From: Woeseiaceae bacterium
Lineage (GTDB): Bacteria > Pseudomonadota > Gammaproteobacteria > Steroidobacterales > Woeseiaceae
Reading direction: 5' to 3'
DNA: 64,000 nt
Assembly: GCA_030065985.1 (NCBI GenBank)
Contig: JASJCM010000011.1
Coordinates: forward strand, 1-64,000
Positions within the stretch are counted from its first letter, which is position 1, and each line of letters starts with the position of its first letter. The notes beneath the pieces are model-generated. The model was not told the DNA's origin. It did not search any database and saw nothing but the letters and a program-made list of their open reading frames with translations. The translations under genes and the position numbers were made by a program. Positions 54,552 to 64,000 of this stretch are shown here, one piece after another.

Positions 54552-54992
54552 TCAATCCTCGTTGGCACCGAGATCCAGCACGATGCTCCATTCTTCCATG
54601 TCGTTTTCGGACGTCGCGAAACCGCGTATCGAAATCCCGGCCTCGTGTACCGACTCCGGCCTTCCCGTAAGCAGCGGGTGCCACTCCGGCAGGTCCCTGC
54701 CCTTCGCAAGTCTGCGGTAGGCACAGCTATCGGGCAACCACTGGAACGCTTCGGGCTGATCGGCGACGAGCACGAGACACTCTGCTACCTCCTTCGCGCG
54801 ATTTGCGTAGTCCGTGCATCGACATGTCTCCATGTCGAGTAGTCGACACGCCACATCAGTGTAGAACGTCTCGCCGGTATCCTCATCCTCAACCTTGTGC
54901 AGACAGCACAACGCACAGCCGTCGCAGAGCGATTCCCACTCCTCGCGGTTCATCTCGGTGAGCGATTTGCGTTTCCAAAAGGGTTCGGTCAT
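54552..54992 (-). CDS. YcgN/UPF0260 cysteine-cluster protein
   Basis: ATG 54992 begins [30 protein letters not shown]. The 146-residue protein has the family's cysteine clusters: CDGCALCC (about 23-30) and [11 protein letters not shown] (about 49-59). The conserved [13 protein letters not shown] and [10 protein letters not shown] are also present. The clusters suggest bound iron-sulfur or zinc. Function is unknown. Confidence 0.93.
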   Translation of the reverse strand: MTEPFWKRKSLTEMNREEWESLCDGCALCCLHKVEDEDTGETFYTDVACRLLDMETCRCTDYANRAKEVAECLVLVADQPEAFQWLPDSCAYRRLAKGRDLPEWHPLLTGRPESVHEAGISIRGFATSENDMEEWSIVLDLGANED

Positions 54993-55030
54993 CGTGCCGT
55001 ACTTTGCTTCAGCGAAGGTCGAATATCCAG

Positions 55031-55984
55031 ATGAAAGCCGTATTGCTCGACTGGGCAACGATGGGGCCGGACCTCGACATCGGCGAAATGCGGACGCTGT
55101 TGCCGGACCTGACGCTCTACGACGAGACCGAACCGCACGAAATGCCGGAGCGCATCGTCGACGCCGATATTGTCCTGGGTAACAAGGTATTGCTGCGCGA
55201 CGCCATCATGGAAGGTGCGCCAAAGCTGAAGTTCATCGGGCTCACGGCGACCGGCGTCGATAATGTCGATATCGAAGCGGCAAGGGACCGCGGTATTGCA
55301 GTCTGCAATATCCGCGCTTACTGCACGGAATCGGTTGCTGAGCACGTATTCGGATGTCTTCTTAGCCTGGCCCATAACCTCGAACCTTACGCGGCTGACG
55401 TTCGCGACGGCGCCTGGCAGAACGCCGGCGTGTTCTCTTTTCTGACACACCCGATCAGTGAGCTATCGGAGATGACGCTGGGTCTCGTCGGTTACGGCGA
55501 GCTCGGTCAGGGTGTGGCGCGAATTGCCGCAGCGTTTGGCATGGAAGTCATCATCTCGGCGCGCCCCGGGAGCGACGAAGTGCCCGATGACCGGGTGTCG
55601 TTTGACGAGTTGCTTGAGCGCAGCGACGTGATCTCTTTGCACTGCCCGCTTACTGACTCAACGCGCGGTCTGTTCGGCGCCGAGCAGTTTCGGCGGATGA
55701 AGAACACAGCCATCCTGATCAACACCGCACGCGGCGCGCTCGTCGATTCGCAGGCGCTCGCAGACGCTCTCAGCAATGGTGACATTCGCGCTGCTGCGAT
55801 TGATGTCCTGCCGAAGGAACCACCAGTCGATGGCGATCCGCTGCTCGACTACGATGGCGCCAACCTCATCGTCACGCCGCACATTGCCTGGGGCACGCGA
55901 CGCGCTCGACAGAATGCCATTGATGAACTCACCGCGAACATTTCTGCATGGCTCAACGGTGAGCGACGCTGTCGCGTCGATTAG
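55031..55984 (+). CDS. D-2-hydroxyacid dehydrogenase
   Basis: This 317-residue NAD(P)-dependent enzyme begins at ATG 55031. The nucleotide loop is [21 protein letters not shown] (about 150-170). The catalytic arginine lies in [10 protein letters not shown] (about 232), the glutamate is in the DVLPKEPP region and the histidine is in [13 protein letters not shown] (about 287). The sequence style is that of glycerate/hydroxypyruvate reductases; the exact substrate is uncertain. Its end overlaps the convergent SRPBCC gene by 4 bases. Confidence 0.9.
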   Translation: MKAVLLDWATMGPDLDIGEMRTLLPDLTLYDETEPHEMPERIVDADIVLGNKVLLRDAIMEGAPKLKFIGLTATGVDNVDIEAARDRGIAVCNIRAYCTESVAEHVFGCLLSLAHNLEPYAADVRDGAWQNAGVFSFLTHPISELSEMTLGLVGYGELGQGVARIAAAFGMEVIISARPGSDEVPDDRVSFDELLERSDVISLHCPLTDSTRGLFGAEQFRRMKNTAILINTARGALVDSQALADALSNGDIRAAAIDVLPKEPPVDGDPLLDYDGANLIVTPHIAWGTRRARQNAIDELTANISAWLNGERRCRVD

Positions 55985-56544
55985 TCGGCGCTGATCTTCC
56001 GATCGAAGGGCCAGTTTTCGATACGGCAGGACTTGGGCGTCATGAACGCCGTCAGGCCCATCATGATCAATGCGAAGCGCCCGCCGGGCGTCGCCTTCCC
56101 GGTCTCGACATAAGCCTTGAAATTGTTGGCGATGAATTCGCTGCCCGAGGTCATGTACTTCTCGGACTTGGTGCCGGCGGGGATCCGCTCGGCGATTAAC
56201 GTGAACTCGGTGCCACCTTCTACTTCCTTTAGCTCGTAGCGAATGATGCAGGGCGGGTCCTCGAGGCTCGTGAACTTGAAAGTGTGTGCGTAGCGATGTG
56301 GCGGGTCGAACTCCAGAACATCGCCGACGACGGCGGCGTACTTGCCGTCCTTCGACACCATGCGCACGGGTCCGCCCACCTTCAGGCCATCAGGCGTCTT
56401 GCAGGTGCTGTTGAAGAAGAACGGCAAAACCGTATCTTCGCGTGTCAGCTCGGCCCACACTTTCTCTATCGGCGCGCGGATAACGACGCGGCTAAACGTT
56501 TTCTCAACGACATCGTCCGCTGTCGCGGTCACTTCTTCACTCAT
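55981..56544 (-). CDS. SRPBCC (AHSA1-like) protein
   Basis: ATG 56544 overlaps the ArsR gene by 4 bases (ATGA), so the long upstream frame is not used. The 187-residue protein is an AHSA1-type fold (VVIRAPIEKVWAELTREDTVLPFFFNSTCKTPDGLKVGGPVRMVSKDGKYAAVVGDVL...HTFKF). A short C-terminal extension (MMGLTAFMTPKSCRIENWPF) follows. The ArsR/SRPBCC pair is a common arrangement; the ligand is unknown. Confidence 0.88.
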   Translation of the reverse strand: MSEEVTATADDVVEKTFSRVVIRAPIEKVWAELTREDTVLPFFFNSTCKTPDGLKVGGPVRMVSKDGKYAAVVGDVLEFDPPHRYAHTFKFTSLEDPPCIIRYELKEVEGGTEFTLIAERIPAGTKSEKYMTSGSEFIANNFKAYVETGKATPGGRFALIMMGLTAFMTPKSCRIENWPFDRKISAD

Positions 56545-56870
56545 GACAAACCCCCTTCGACCTGGCGTTTGAACTCGGTTAGCTGCGAAGCCCAGAGACC
56601 GCTGTATTCCGTGTTCCAGCGTTCGTAGATCATCTGGATCGGCGCCGTATTGAAGTACAGCCTCCGGGTTCGCCCCTCCTTCTCCGAGATCAGCAAGCCG
56701 GCGTCTTCGAGCGCTCGCAGGTGTTTCATGACAGCAATGCGGCTTACGTCGAAGAACTTGCAGACGTAGCCAACGCTGCATCCGGGCTGGTCCCTGACGA
56801 TATCGAGGATCGCCCGGCGCGGCGCTCTCGACAGCGCCTGAAACACCTTGTCCATTGATTCCGGCTTCAT
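56541..56870 (-). CDS. ArsR-family winged-helix repressor
   Basis: This 109-residue protein has a typical ArsR core (VFQALSRAPRRAILDIVRDQPGCSVGYVCKFFDVSRIAVMKHLRALEDAGLLISEKEGRTRRLYFN). It lacks the metal-binding ELCVCDL motif of arsenic sensors, so it probably does not sense metal. It has its own palindromic operator three bases upstream, and controls the SRPBCC gene that overlaps it. Confidence 0.93.
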   Translation of the reverse strand: MKPESMDKVFQALSRAPRRAILDIVRDQPGCSVGYVCKFFDVSRIAVMKHLRALEDAGLLISEKEGRTRRLYFNTAPIQMIYERWNTEYSGLWASQLTEFKRQVEGGLS

Positions 56871-56872
56871 AT

Positions 56873-56888
56873 GTAACCTTTAGGTTAC
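56873..56888. promoter_or_regulatory. Palindromic ArsR operator
   Basis: GTAACCTTTAGGTTAC is a perfect inverted repeat (GTAACC/GGTTAC with a 4-base centre) two bases ahead of the arsR-like ATG on the minus strand. It is very probably the autoregulatory site. Confidence 0.8.
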
Positions 56889-56945
56889 CTTTTAGCCGAA
56901 CAATGTCAAGAGGCCGTGGGGCCGAGGCGAATTAAGTGTTTAAAA

Positions 56946-57362
56946 TCAGGTGCCTATGATCTGGCGAGCCCACTGCACGATTTGCTTCACGCGCGGCGAA
57001 CCCAGGTCGTAGGCCTCGTCGAACGTCACCCAGCGCCATTCGTGATGCTCGGGCTCGCCGGTTTCGGGGGAAATGCCCATCTCCACGTCGACCTGGCGCG
57101 TACTTGCGATGAAGTAGCGTGCGACCTTGCCGCGGCTGTAGGGCCCCGTCTCGAAAAAGCGGTCGCCCCAGTCAAAAGACAGGTCGTCGACGCTCGTTTC
57201 CTCCCTGACCTCGCGCTTGGCGGCGTCAAGCGGTTCCTCGTTGTCCTCGCAGATGCCTTTCGGGAAGTCCCAGTGGTGGTAAGCGCGCAGCATCAGCGTC
57301 AACCAGCCGTCGTCGGCCTGGCGAGCCACGACGACGCCGCAGGACAGCCGCTGCTCGTTCAC
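56946..57362 (-). CDS. Nudix hydrolase
   Basis: This 138-residue protein has a Nudix box GICEDNEEPLDAAKREVREETSV (about 37-59). It keeps the catalytic REVREE glutamates but has Ser where the consensus GX5EX7REUXEEXGU has Gly. An early FPKG (DFPKGICE) and a C-terminal HHEWRWVTFDEA resemble diadenosine tetraphosphate hydrolases. It overlaps the FtsX-type gene by 4 bases. Confidence 0.85.
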   Translation of the reverse strand: MNEQRLSCGVVVARQADDGWLTLMLRAYHHWDFPKGICEDNEEPLDAAKREVREETSVDDLSFDWGDRFFETGPYSRGKVARYFIASTRQVDVEMGISPETGEPEHHEWRWVTFDEAYDLGSPRVKQIVQWARQIIGT

Positions 57363-59854
57363 GTAGTGACTCCGCGCAGGACGTCGACCGGTGCGGCGTT
57401 TACCGCGCCGCGTGCGGCAAAAAATCCGCTAACGCAAACGACGAAGATGCCGGCGCCGATACCGGCAACCCAGATCAACAGACTGAACTCATAGGGCAGC
57501 TCAAAGAGTTCCGTTGCGACAAGCCAGGCGAGTATCGACGCGCCTGCCGAAGCCAGAAACCCGGCCGCTGCGCCAAGTGCGGCGAACTCAGCCATGACAC
57601 CTGAGAACACGGTGAGCTTGCGCGCGCCGAGCGCGCGCAACATCGCGCTCTCGAAACGTCGCTCATCAATCGTCGACTGCACGGCGGCAAACAGAACGGC
57701 AATACCCGCAGCCAGCGTGAACACGAACACCGCCTGCACGGCGAGCGTTGCCTTTTCGATAATGCCCCGCACCTGCTGCAGGATTGCACCGAGGTCGATC
57801 ACCGAAACAGCAGGATGCTTCCGCATCAGGTCTATGAGCATCGGCTGCTTGTCATCGGCGATACGCATGCTTGAGATATAGGTTGTCGGCAGGTCATCAA
57901 GCGCCCCGGGCGAAAGCACGAGGAAGAAGTTCGGCTGGAACGAGTCCCAGTTGATCTTGCGAATACTTGAGATCTCCGCCTCGACGCTGCGTCCGGCAAC
58001 GAAGAACTCGAGCTTGTCGCCGAGCGTCAGGCCGGCGTTCATCGCTGCTTCTTCCTCGATGGATACAAGCGCTGGTCCCTTGTATTCGGCCGACCACCAC
58101 TGACCTTCGACAATCTCGTTACTTGAGCTGAGTTCAGCCGACCATGACAGGTTAGCCTCGCGATTCGCGAGCCAGCGGCCGTCCTCGTTCGGGTACTTCC
58201 TGTCCTTGACGGACTCGCCGTTGATCGACGTCATGCGTGCGCGAACAAGCGGCGTGAACGTCGGGACCTCGAGGTCGTTGGTCACGAACATCTCGCCGAC
58301 GGACTCGACTTCATGCGGCTGTATGTTGATCAGGAAGTGATTCGGAGCGTCCTCGTCCATGGTCTGCCGCCAGCCTTCGAGCAGGTCCGTGCGCACGAGC
58401 GTCAGCAGCAACAGCACAGTAATACCGAGACCGAATGCAACAACCTGAACGGCGCTGTCGCGCCCGCGGCGCGCCACGTTGGCTAGTCCGTAGCGCCATG
58501 CCACGCCGACACCTGAGCGCGCCCGCCCGATTATCGCAACCAGCCCGCGGCCCACGAGATACAGCCCGCCGGCGATAACGACAATACCGCCGATCAGGAT
58601 GACGAGCATGCGCGGGTCACCGACGGAGCGGTATAGCAGCGCGGCGACCGCAAGGAGTGACAGCCCGCCGACCAGCAGACGCGACGGCGCCGGTGGCATT
58701 TCATCGTGGCGCAGCACCCTGAGGGGCGGCGTATTGCGCAACTGGATCATCGACGGCAGGGCGAAGCCGAGCATCAGCACGAGGGCGCTGCCGCTCGCGA
58801 GAATCACAGGACGCAGGCCGGCTTCAGGCAGGTCGCCCGCCAATAAATCGGCCAGAATGCGCGAAATAATGCCTTCTGCCGCATAGCCGACGATGCTGCC
58901 CGCGGCGACGCCGAGTATGCCCAGCAGCAGGAGCTGTACGAGCGAAACCTGGATGACGAAGCCCTGGGTGGCCCCGAGGCTTTTCATCAGTGCGACCGCA
59001 TCCATGCGCCGATGCGCGAAACGTCGCGCAGACATCGCGACGGCGACGGCACTGAGCAGCAGGCTTATCACGGCGGTCAATGAGAGGAAGCGCTGAGCAC
59101 GATCGGCCGCGTTGTAGGCCCGCTCGCTGCTTTCCTCCTGGCTACGCACGCGAATCTCGTCAGGTAGTTTGTCCTGGATCGCCTCGTTGAACGACGCGAC
59201 GTTTTGTTCATCGCCGGCGATCAACAGCGCGTAACGAACGCGGCTGCCAACGCCGATAAGGCCGCTGCGATCGATGTCGGCGATGTTCATGACAACGGTC
59301 GGGGCCAGCGAAGCGAAGCCAATTGACTGGTCGGGGCGGTACGTCAAAACGGCAGAAACGCGTAACTGCAGTTCGCCGATATCGAGGATGTCGCCGACGT
59401 CAGCACCGACGCGCGCCAGCAGCGCTCCGTCAGCCCAGACTTCGCCACTCGCCGGCACGGTATCGACCTCACGCTGCTCGCCGAACAATTCGTCGGAAAC
59501 GCGCATCGCTCCGCGGAGCGGATACTTGTCGCTGACAACCTTGATCGATGACAGAGCGCTGTCGTCGCCATTAAAGACGACCGACGGGAACGACAGCGTG
59601 TCCGCGGTCTCGAGATTGAAGTCGGCCGCCATTTCGCGCCACTCGGCCGGGACGGGTTCCTGCGATCGCAGCCGAAGGTCCGCTGCCAGTACTTCATTGG
59701 CCTGCCGCGCAACCGCCTTGCCGATGCGATCGGTCAGGAAACCGACAGCGGTAAGCGCGGCGACGGCCAGGCCGACCGCGGCGAGCAATACGAGCACTTC
59801 ACCGGAGCGCAGCTCGCGGCCGAAACTGCGAAGTGCGAACAGCAGCGCCTTCAC
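57359..59854 (-). CDS. ybbP: FtsX-like ABC permease, YbbP type
   Basis: This 831-residue inner-membrane protein has helices at the N-terminus (about 18-40), a large periplasmic domain, and two FtsX permease cores with about eight further helices (about 260-430, then about 700-825). Motifs are RRMDAVALMKSLGATQGFV and RRFESAMLRALGARK. It pairs with the ATPase at 59851 as the YbbA-YbbP system seen next to tesA in E. coli. A lipid-related role is suspected there but not proven. Confidence 0.9.
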   Translation of the reverse strand: MKALLFALRSFGRELRSGEVLVLLAAVGLAVAALTAVGFLTDRIGKAVARQANEVLAADLRLRSQEPVPAEWREMAADFNLETADTLSFPSVVFNGDDSALSSIKVVSDKYPLRGAMRVSDELFGEQREVDTVPASGEVWADGALLARVGADVGDILDIGELQLRVSAVLTYRPDQSIGFASLAPTVVMNIADIDRSGLIGVGSRVRYALLIAGDEQNVASFNEAIQDKLPDEIRVRSQEESSERAYNAADRAQRFLSLTAVISLLLSAVAVAMSARRFAHRRMDAVALMKSLGATQGFVIQVSLVQLLLLGILGVAAGSIVGYAAEGIISRILADLLAGDLPEAGLRPVILASGSALVLMLGFALPSMIQLRNTPPLRVLRHDEMPPAPSRLLVGGLSLLAVAALLYRSVGDPRMLVILIGGIVVIAGGLYLVGRGLVAIIGRARSGVGVAWRYGLANVARRGRDSAVQVVAFGLGITVLLLLTLVRTDLLEGWRQTMDEDAPNHFLINIQPHEVESVGEMFVTNDLEVPTFTPLVRARMTSINGESVKDRKYPNEDGRWLANREANLSWSAELSSSNEIVEGQWWSAEYKGPALVSIEEEAAMNAGLTLGDKLEFFVAGRSVEAEISSIRKINWDSFQPNFFLVLSPGALDDLPTTYISSMRIADDKQPMLIDLMRKHPAVSVIDLGAILQQVRGIIEKATLAVQAVFVFTLAAGIAVLFAAVQSTIDERRFESAMLRALGARKLTVFSGVMAEFAALGAAAGFLASAGASILAWLVATELFELPYEFSLLIWVAGIGAGIFVVCVSGFFAARGAVNAAPVDVLRGVTT

Positions 59855-60552
59855 GCACCGGCTCCTGTATCGCGTACGAGCCGGCCCGTATCGAGCGCAA
59901 GAATGCGATCACAGCGCTCGGCAAGGTTGTTGTCGTGCGTGACGAGCACGAGCGTTGTTGACGAGCTTCGGTTCAGTTCGAACATGAGCGCCATGATCGT
60001 TTCGCCTGTGCGACTATCGAGATTGCCCGTGGGCTCATCGGCGAACAGCACTGCCGGTTCGGTCGCAAAGGCGCGCGCGATCGCGACGCGCTGCTTCTCG
60101 CCGCCGGACAGCTGCGCCGGATAGTGGCTCCAGCGATCCGCCAGACCGACCTTGTCGATGATTTTGCGCGCCGCTTTGCGGGCATCCCCCTGCCCGGCCA
60201 GCTCGAGCGGCAGCATGACGTTCTCGAGCGCATTCAGAGACGGCACGAGATGGAATGACTGAAACACGAAACCGACGCTGTCTGCGCGCACCCGGGCACG
60301 GCCGTCCTCGTCGAGATCCGAGAGGTTCGCGCCATTGAGAACGACGTGTCCACGAGTCGGCAGATCGAGGCCGGCGAGCAGCGCCAGCAGTGTCGACTTG
60401 CCCGCTCCCGATGGCCCGACCACGGCTACCGATTCGCCTTTGCGAATCGTGAAACTGACGTCATTGAGAATGGTCAGACTCCCTTCGGGGCTGCTAACCT
60501 CTTTGCTGAGCTCAAGCGCTTCGAGCACGTTAGTCACTGGCTGATCCGGCAT
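59851..60552 (-). CDS. ybbA: ABC transporter ATPase, YbbA type
   Basis: ATG 60552 is used because it begins MPDQPVTNVLEALELSKEVSS; the frame further upstream runs through the tesA start. The 233-residue ATPase has Walker A GPSGAGKSTLL, Q-loop VFQSFHLVPSL, signature LSGGEKQRVAIARA, Walker B AVLFADEPTGNLD and the switch histidine in LVTHDNNLAERCD. It is the energising partner of YbbP. Its start codon overlaps that of the divergent tesA within CATG. Confidence 0.94.
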   Translation of the reverse strand: MPDQPVTNVLEALELSKEVSSPEGSLTILNDVSFTIRKGESVAVVGPSGAGKSTLLALLAGLDLPTRGHVVLNGANLSDLDEDGRARVRADSVGFVFQSFHLVPSLNALENVMLPLELAGQGDARKAARKIIDKVGLADRWSHYPAQLSGGEKQRVAIARAFATEPAVLFADEPTGNLDSRTGETIMALMFELNRSSSTTLVLVTHDNNLAERCDRILALDTGRLVRDTGAGA

Positions 60553-61165
60553 GCGAAAAATACTAGTCCTTGTTGCTTTGTTGATGGCTGCCCAAGTACA
60601 GGCAGCAGAGTCACCGAACATCCTGATACTGGGCGACAGCCTCAGTGCCGGTTACGGTATTGACGTTGACCAATCCTGGGCGGCTTTGTTGCAGCAGCGA
60701 CTCGAGGAGCAAGGGTACGAACATCGCGTGGTTAACGCCAGTATCAGCGGCGAAACCACTGAGGGCGGCAGGACGCAGGTCGAGAACGCGATCGAGACGT
60801 TCTCTCCGACGCTGATCATCCTCGCGCTGGGCGGCAATGACGGCCTGCGGGGCTTTCCGCCCGCACGTATCAAGGAAAACCTGAGCAATATCGCGCTGAG
60901 TGCCAAGGCCTCAGGCGCCGATGTCGTGCTCCTGGGCATCCGCATTCCGACCAATTACGGCGCCCGCTACACGAGTGCATTCGAGGCGGTCTATCCCGAG
61001 GTTGCCGCGGAACTGGATATTTTGTGGATCGAGTTCTTCATGGAGGGCGTCGCGCTGAACGACGAGCTGCTTCAGGAGGACCGTATTCACCCCAATGCCA
61101 GGGCACAACCGATCCTTCTGGATAACGCCTGGCCCATAATCCGCGCTACACTTGACGGACAATAA
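60551..61165 (+). CDS. tesA: SGNH/GDSL esterase TesA
   Basis: This 204-residue protein has a signal peptide (about 1-18, ending QVQAAE). Catalytic blocks are ILILGDSLSAGYGI (Ser near 28), NASISGETTEGG, LALGGNDGLRG and the Asp-His pair in EDRIHPNARAQP near 178-185. TesA is a periplasmic thioesterase I / arylesterase / lysophospholipase. The start codon overlaps that of the divergent ybbA by two bases, and fadD follows after 17 bases, so fatty-acid genes are grouped here. Confidence 0.93.
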   Translation: MRKILVLVALLMAAQVQAAESPNILILGDSLSAGYGIDVDQSWAALLQQRLEEQGYEHRVVNASISGETTEGGRTQVENAIETFSPTLIILALGGNDGLRGFPPARIKENLSNIALSAKASGADVVLLGIRIPTNYGARYTSAFEAVYPEVAAELDILWIEFFMEGVALNDELLQEDRIHPNARAQPILLDNAWPIIRATLDGQ

Positions 61166-61182
61166 AAGCTAGAGAGGGGACT

Positions 61183-62844
61183 ATGGAGAAGATCTGGCTG
61201 AAGTCCTACCCGGAAGGTATTCCGGCGGAAGTTTCAACACCGCCCTGGCGGTCCGTTAAGGACCTGTTTGAGCACAGCTTCGCGGCGTTTCCCGACAATG
61301 CGGCCTACACCAACATGGGCACGACGATCACCTATGCGGATCTGAATCGCCTGTCCATGCAGTTCGCCGCTTACCTGCAACAGGAGCTCGGGCTGACGCG
61401 CGGCGAGCGCGTCGCAATCATGCTGCCGAATATCCTGCAGTACCCGGTGGCCATGTGCGGCATCTTCCGGGCCGGACTCGTCGTCGTAAACGTGAACCCG
61501 CTATACACGGCACGCGAACTCAGACATCAGCTCAAGGACTCCGGCGCCCGCGCCATCGTTATTCTCGAAAACTTCGCTCACATCCTCGAAGAGGTTATCG
61601 CGGATACTGACGTCGACCATGTGATCCCGACCGGTGTCGGCGACCTGCTCAAGTTCCCGAAGGGCATGTTGGCCAACTTCCTGCTGCGGCACGTCAAGAA
61701 GCAGGTGCCGAAGTACCAGTTTGCGAAAAGCACCTCTTTCCGGAAAGTGCTCAAGGCAGGCACGAATCTGAAACTCGAACCCGTCGATATTGGCTTTGCC
61801 GACATCGCCTACCTGCAGTACACGGGCGGCACCACTGGTGTGTCCAAGGGGGCAATGCTCAGTCATCGCAACATGGTCTACAACGTGCACCAGACCATCA
61901 CCTGGCAGGACGACGCCTATGAGGGCGTCGAACCGGTCGTTGCGATCACGGCGCTGCCGCTGTACCACATCTTCTCGCTCGAGGGGAATTGCCTTACCGG
62001 TATGGCACTGGGTGGCGAAAACGTCCTGATCACCAACCCTCGCGATTTTGAGGGCTTTGCCAACGAAATCGCCAACTTTGAATTCAACCTGTTCACGGGC
62101 GTGAACACGATGTTCGCGGCGCTCATGAACACGCCGAGCTTCGACAAGATCGACTTCTCGCATCTGCGCGTCAGCATCGGCGGTGGCATGGCTGTGCAGC
62201 CCGCGGTTGCGAAGGAGTGGAAGCAGAAGACCGGCAGCACGATCCTGCAGGGCTACGGCCTCACGGAGACCTCGCCTGTCGCAATCTGCTGCACGATCGA
62301 TAGCGATTTCACGGGCACAATCGGCCTTCCGGTACCTTCAACCGAAGTCAAGATCGTCGGCGACGACGGCAACGACCTGGCCGTGAATGAGATCGGTGAG
62401 ATCTGCATCAAAGGACCGCAGGTCATGGAAGGCTACTGGCAACGTCCCAAGGACACGGCCGATACGATGCTGCCGGGCGGTTGGCTGCGTACCGGCGACG
62501 TCGGGCGCATGGACGAAGACGGCTTCTTCTGGATCGAGGACCGCAAGAAGGACATGATCCTCGTGTCGGGCTTTAACGTTTATCCGAACGAAATCGAGAA
62601 TGTCGTCGTCGAGCTCGATGGCATTCTCGAAGCCGCCGCGATCGGTGTCCCGGACGAGAAATCAGGCGAGATCGTCAAGATTTTCGCGGTCCGTAAGGAC
62701 GACTCCATAACCGAGCAGGATGTTCTGCAATACTGTCGTGACAACCTGACCGGCTACAAGCGCCCGAAAATCATCGAGTTCCGCGAGGACTTGCCGAAGA
62801 CCAACGTGGGCAAGATCCTGCGGCGCGCCCTGCGCGACGAGTAA
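61183..62844 (+). CDS. fadD: Long-chain fatty acid-CoA ligase
   Basis: This 553-residue enzyme activates fatty acids with ATP and CoA. AMP-binding motifs are YTGGTTGVSKGAML (about 213-226), GYGLTETSPV, LRTGDVGRMDEDGFFWIEDRKKDMILVSGFNVYPNEIE (about 442-480) and the terminal lysine region PKTNVGKILRRAL. Full length for FadD. It follows tesA by 17 bases behind GAGAGG. Confidence 0.95.
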   Translation: MEKIWLKSYPEGIPAEVSTPPWRSVKDLFEHSFAAFPDNAAYTNMGTTITYADLNRLSMQFAAYLQQELGLTRGERVAIMLPNILQYPVAMCGIFRAGLVVVNVNPLYTARELRHQLKDSGARAIVILENFAHILEEVIADTDVDHVIPTGVGDLLKFPKGMLANFLLRHVKKQVPKYQFAKSTSFRKVLKAGTNLKLEPVDIGFADIAYLQYTGGTTGVSKGAMLSHRNMVYNVHQTITWQDDAYEGVEPVVAITALPLYHIFSLEGNCLTGMALGGENVLITNPRDFEGFANEIANFEFNLFTGVNTMFAALMNTPSFDKIDFSHLRVSIGGGMAVQPAVAKEWKQKTGSTILQGYGLTETSPVAICCTIDSDFTGTIGLPVPSTEVKIVGDDGNDLAVNEIGEICIKGPQVMEGYWQRPKDTADTMLPGGWLRTGDVGRMDEDGFFWIEDRKKDMILVSGFNVYPNEIENVVVELDGILEAAAIGVPDEKSGEIVKIFAVRKDDSITEQDVLQYCRDNLTGYKRPKIIEFREDLPKTNVGKILRRALRDE

Positions 62845-62849
62845 GTCGT

Positions 62850-63917
62850 CTATTTGCCGTGGTACTGCGGGCTCAACTCGTGGACCGCGTCCACAAGCAC
62901 CGAGACGTTGTCGGGGTCGATGTCGGGCGTAATCCCGTGGCCCAGGTTGAACACATGGCCGGGACCGTTGCCGTAGCTGGCCAGGGTGTTGGCCACGCCC
63001 TCGCGAATCGCGTCCGGCGACTTGCGTAGCGTCGCCGGATCGAGGTTACCCTGCAGCGCCACTTTGTCGTCCACGTAGTTGCGGGCATCCGCGAGATCTG
63101 TCGTCCAGTCGACGCCTAGCGCATCGCAACCCGTCTCTGCCAGGTCGGCGAGCAGCGGGCCCGCGCCCTTCGTAAACAGGATTACCGGAACACGACGACC
63201 GTCGCTCTCGCGCGTCAGGCCGTCGACGATCTTCTGCATGCTCGCGAGCGAGAAGCGCCGGAAGTCGTCAGGCTCGAGGGCGGCACCCCAGGTATCGAAA
63301 ATCTGCACCGCCTGCGCGCCCGCATCGATCTGCGCATTGAGATACTCGATCGTCGTTTCGGCGATCGTGTCCATGAGTTGGTCGAGTACCTCGGGCGCCT
63401 CCTTGGCCAGGCCCTTGATCGTCGGGAACTCGCGACTCGAACCGCCCTCGACCATGTAGGTGCCGCAGGTAAACGGACTGCCCGCGAATCCGATGAGCGG
63501 CACATTGCCGTCAAGCTCGCGGCGAATCGTGCGCACCGCATCAAACACGTAGCCAAGTTCTTTTTCGACGTCGGGCACCTTGAGGCTGCGAATCGCATCC
63601 GCGGTCTGCACGGGGCGCTTGAACTTCGGCCCTTCCCCGGTCACGAAGTACAGGCCAAGTCCCATGGCGTCGGGAACGGTCAGGATGTCGGAGAACAGGA
63701 TCGCGGCATCGAGCGCATAACGACGCAGCGGCTGCATGGTAACCTCACAGGCAAGCTCGGGGTTGCGGCACAGGCTCATGAAATCGCCGGCTTCGGCACG
63801 CGTCGCGCGATACTCTGGCAGGTAGCGACCCGCCTGGCGCATGATCCACATCGGCGTGCGTGACACGGGTTCGCGCAGCAACGCGCGTAGCAACAGGTCG
63901 TTCTTGAGCTCAGCCAT
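62850..63917 (-). CDS. hemE: Uroporphyrinogen decarboxylase
   Basis: This 355-residue heme-pathway enzyme converts uroporphyrinogen III to coproporphyrinogen III. Its signatures are [21 protein letters not shown] (about 21-41, the conserved arginines that hold the substrate) and [26 protein letters not shown] and [11 protein letters not shown] are also present, ending in [11 protein letters not shown]. Its start overlaps the stop of an upstream gene by ATGA. Confidence 0.97.
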   Translation of the reverse strand: MAELKNDLLLRALLREPVSRTPMWIMRQAGRYLPEYRATRAEAGDFMSLCRNPELACEVTMQPLRRYALDAAILFSDILTVPDAMGLGLYFVTGEGPKFKRPVQTADAIRSLKVPDVEKELGYVFDAVRTIRRELDGNVPLIGFAGSPFTCGTYMVEGGSSREFPTIKGLAKEAPEVLDQLMDTIAETTIEYLNAQIDAGAQAVQIFDTWGAALEPDDFRRFSLASMQKIVDGLTRESDGRRVPVILFTKGAGPLLADLAETGCDALGVDWTTDLADARNYVDDKVALQGNLDPATLRKSPDAIREGVANTLASYGNGPGHVFNLGHGITPDIDPDNVSVLVDAVHELSPQYHGK

Positions 63918-64000
63918 CAGCCCTCCACCTGTTCGGCGATCTGTGCCTGCATCATCTCAGCGGCCGCACGTGGACTCTCGGCATCACGAATCGGTCGGCC
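63917..64000 (-). CDS. C-terminal end of a gene upstream of hemE
   Basis: The last 27 residues before the TGA overlapping hemE read ...[23 protein letters not shown] in an open frame that enters from the right edge. Too little is visible to name the product. The 4-base overlap shows it is co-transcribed with hemE. Confidence 0.6.
   Translation of the reverse strand, partial: GRPIRDAESPRAAAEMMQAQIAEQVEG

Overview
The window is about 64 kb of GC-rich chromosomal DNA from a gammaproteobacterium. The evidence is the gene set: YajQ, YggX, MutY, a ppc/hemE/fadD/tesA-ybbA housekeeping set, a complete trpEGDCFBA operon with a tryptophan-codon leader peptide, a TonB-dependent receptor, AsmA and a FadL-type porin. 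The protein style fits a marine Woeseiaceae or Chromatiales-like lineage, but that placement is inference. No phage, insertion sequence, CRISPR array or rRNA operon is visible.

Region 1 (1-17.3 kb) is accessory. It holds a TPR exoprotein, a decayed DUF2779 gene, and two NTPases with the same unusual P-loop (RRIGKTS). One NTPase is a membrane protein with a periplasmic TPR sensor. The other is a cytosolic protein with an N-terminal OmpR/CadC-type winged helix. Three paralogous DUF5666 lipoproteins follow (two with Calx-beta domains, one with a DUF2807 tail), along with a FadL-like porin, a diguanylate cyclase and a membrane-tethered winged-helix regulator. Two of the lipoprotein genes share a phased upstream module that includes an inverted repeat with different stem sequence but the same position. 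I read this as one signalling/cell-envelope system, which is the best candidate here for something undescribed. Inside it, at 13.36-14.53 kb, a tRNA-Phe gene is followed by 203-bp repeats built on tRNA 3' ends, resembling the rtT repeats of E. coli tyrT, with an M23 peptidase gene trapped between the copies.

Region 2 (17.3-38 kb) holds a DMT transporter, a PucR-like regulator with a possibly leaderless start, several small conserved proteins, and an orphan histidine kinase. Next come two Spondin_N-domain exported proteins and an OmpR-type two-component system. The first spondin gene and the response regulator gene are preceded by 11-bp-phased GTGA direct repeats at nearly the same distance from the start codon, suggesting a common regulator. 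A TonB receptor, alanine dehydrogenase with a divergent Lrp-type regulator, an asmA-SRPBCC-mutY-yggX operon and an ECF sigma/anti-sigma-like/DUF4097 operon follow.

Region 3 (38-64 kb) is core metabolism and signalling. It holds a GGDEF-EAL protein with a degenerate EAL site, the trp operon (ending with a DUF2007 zinc-ribbon gene and preceded by trpL plus attenuator), an SLC13 transporter, yajQ, ppc and a GST. It continues with a nitroreductase, a YcgN-type protein, a 2-hydroxyacid dehydrogenase, an ArsR/SRPBCC pair with a clear palindromic operator, a Nudix hydrolase, the ybbAP ABC system divergent from tesA with overlapping start codons, fadD and hemE.
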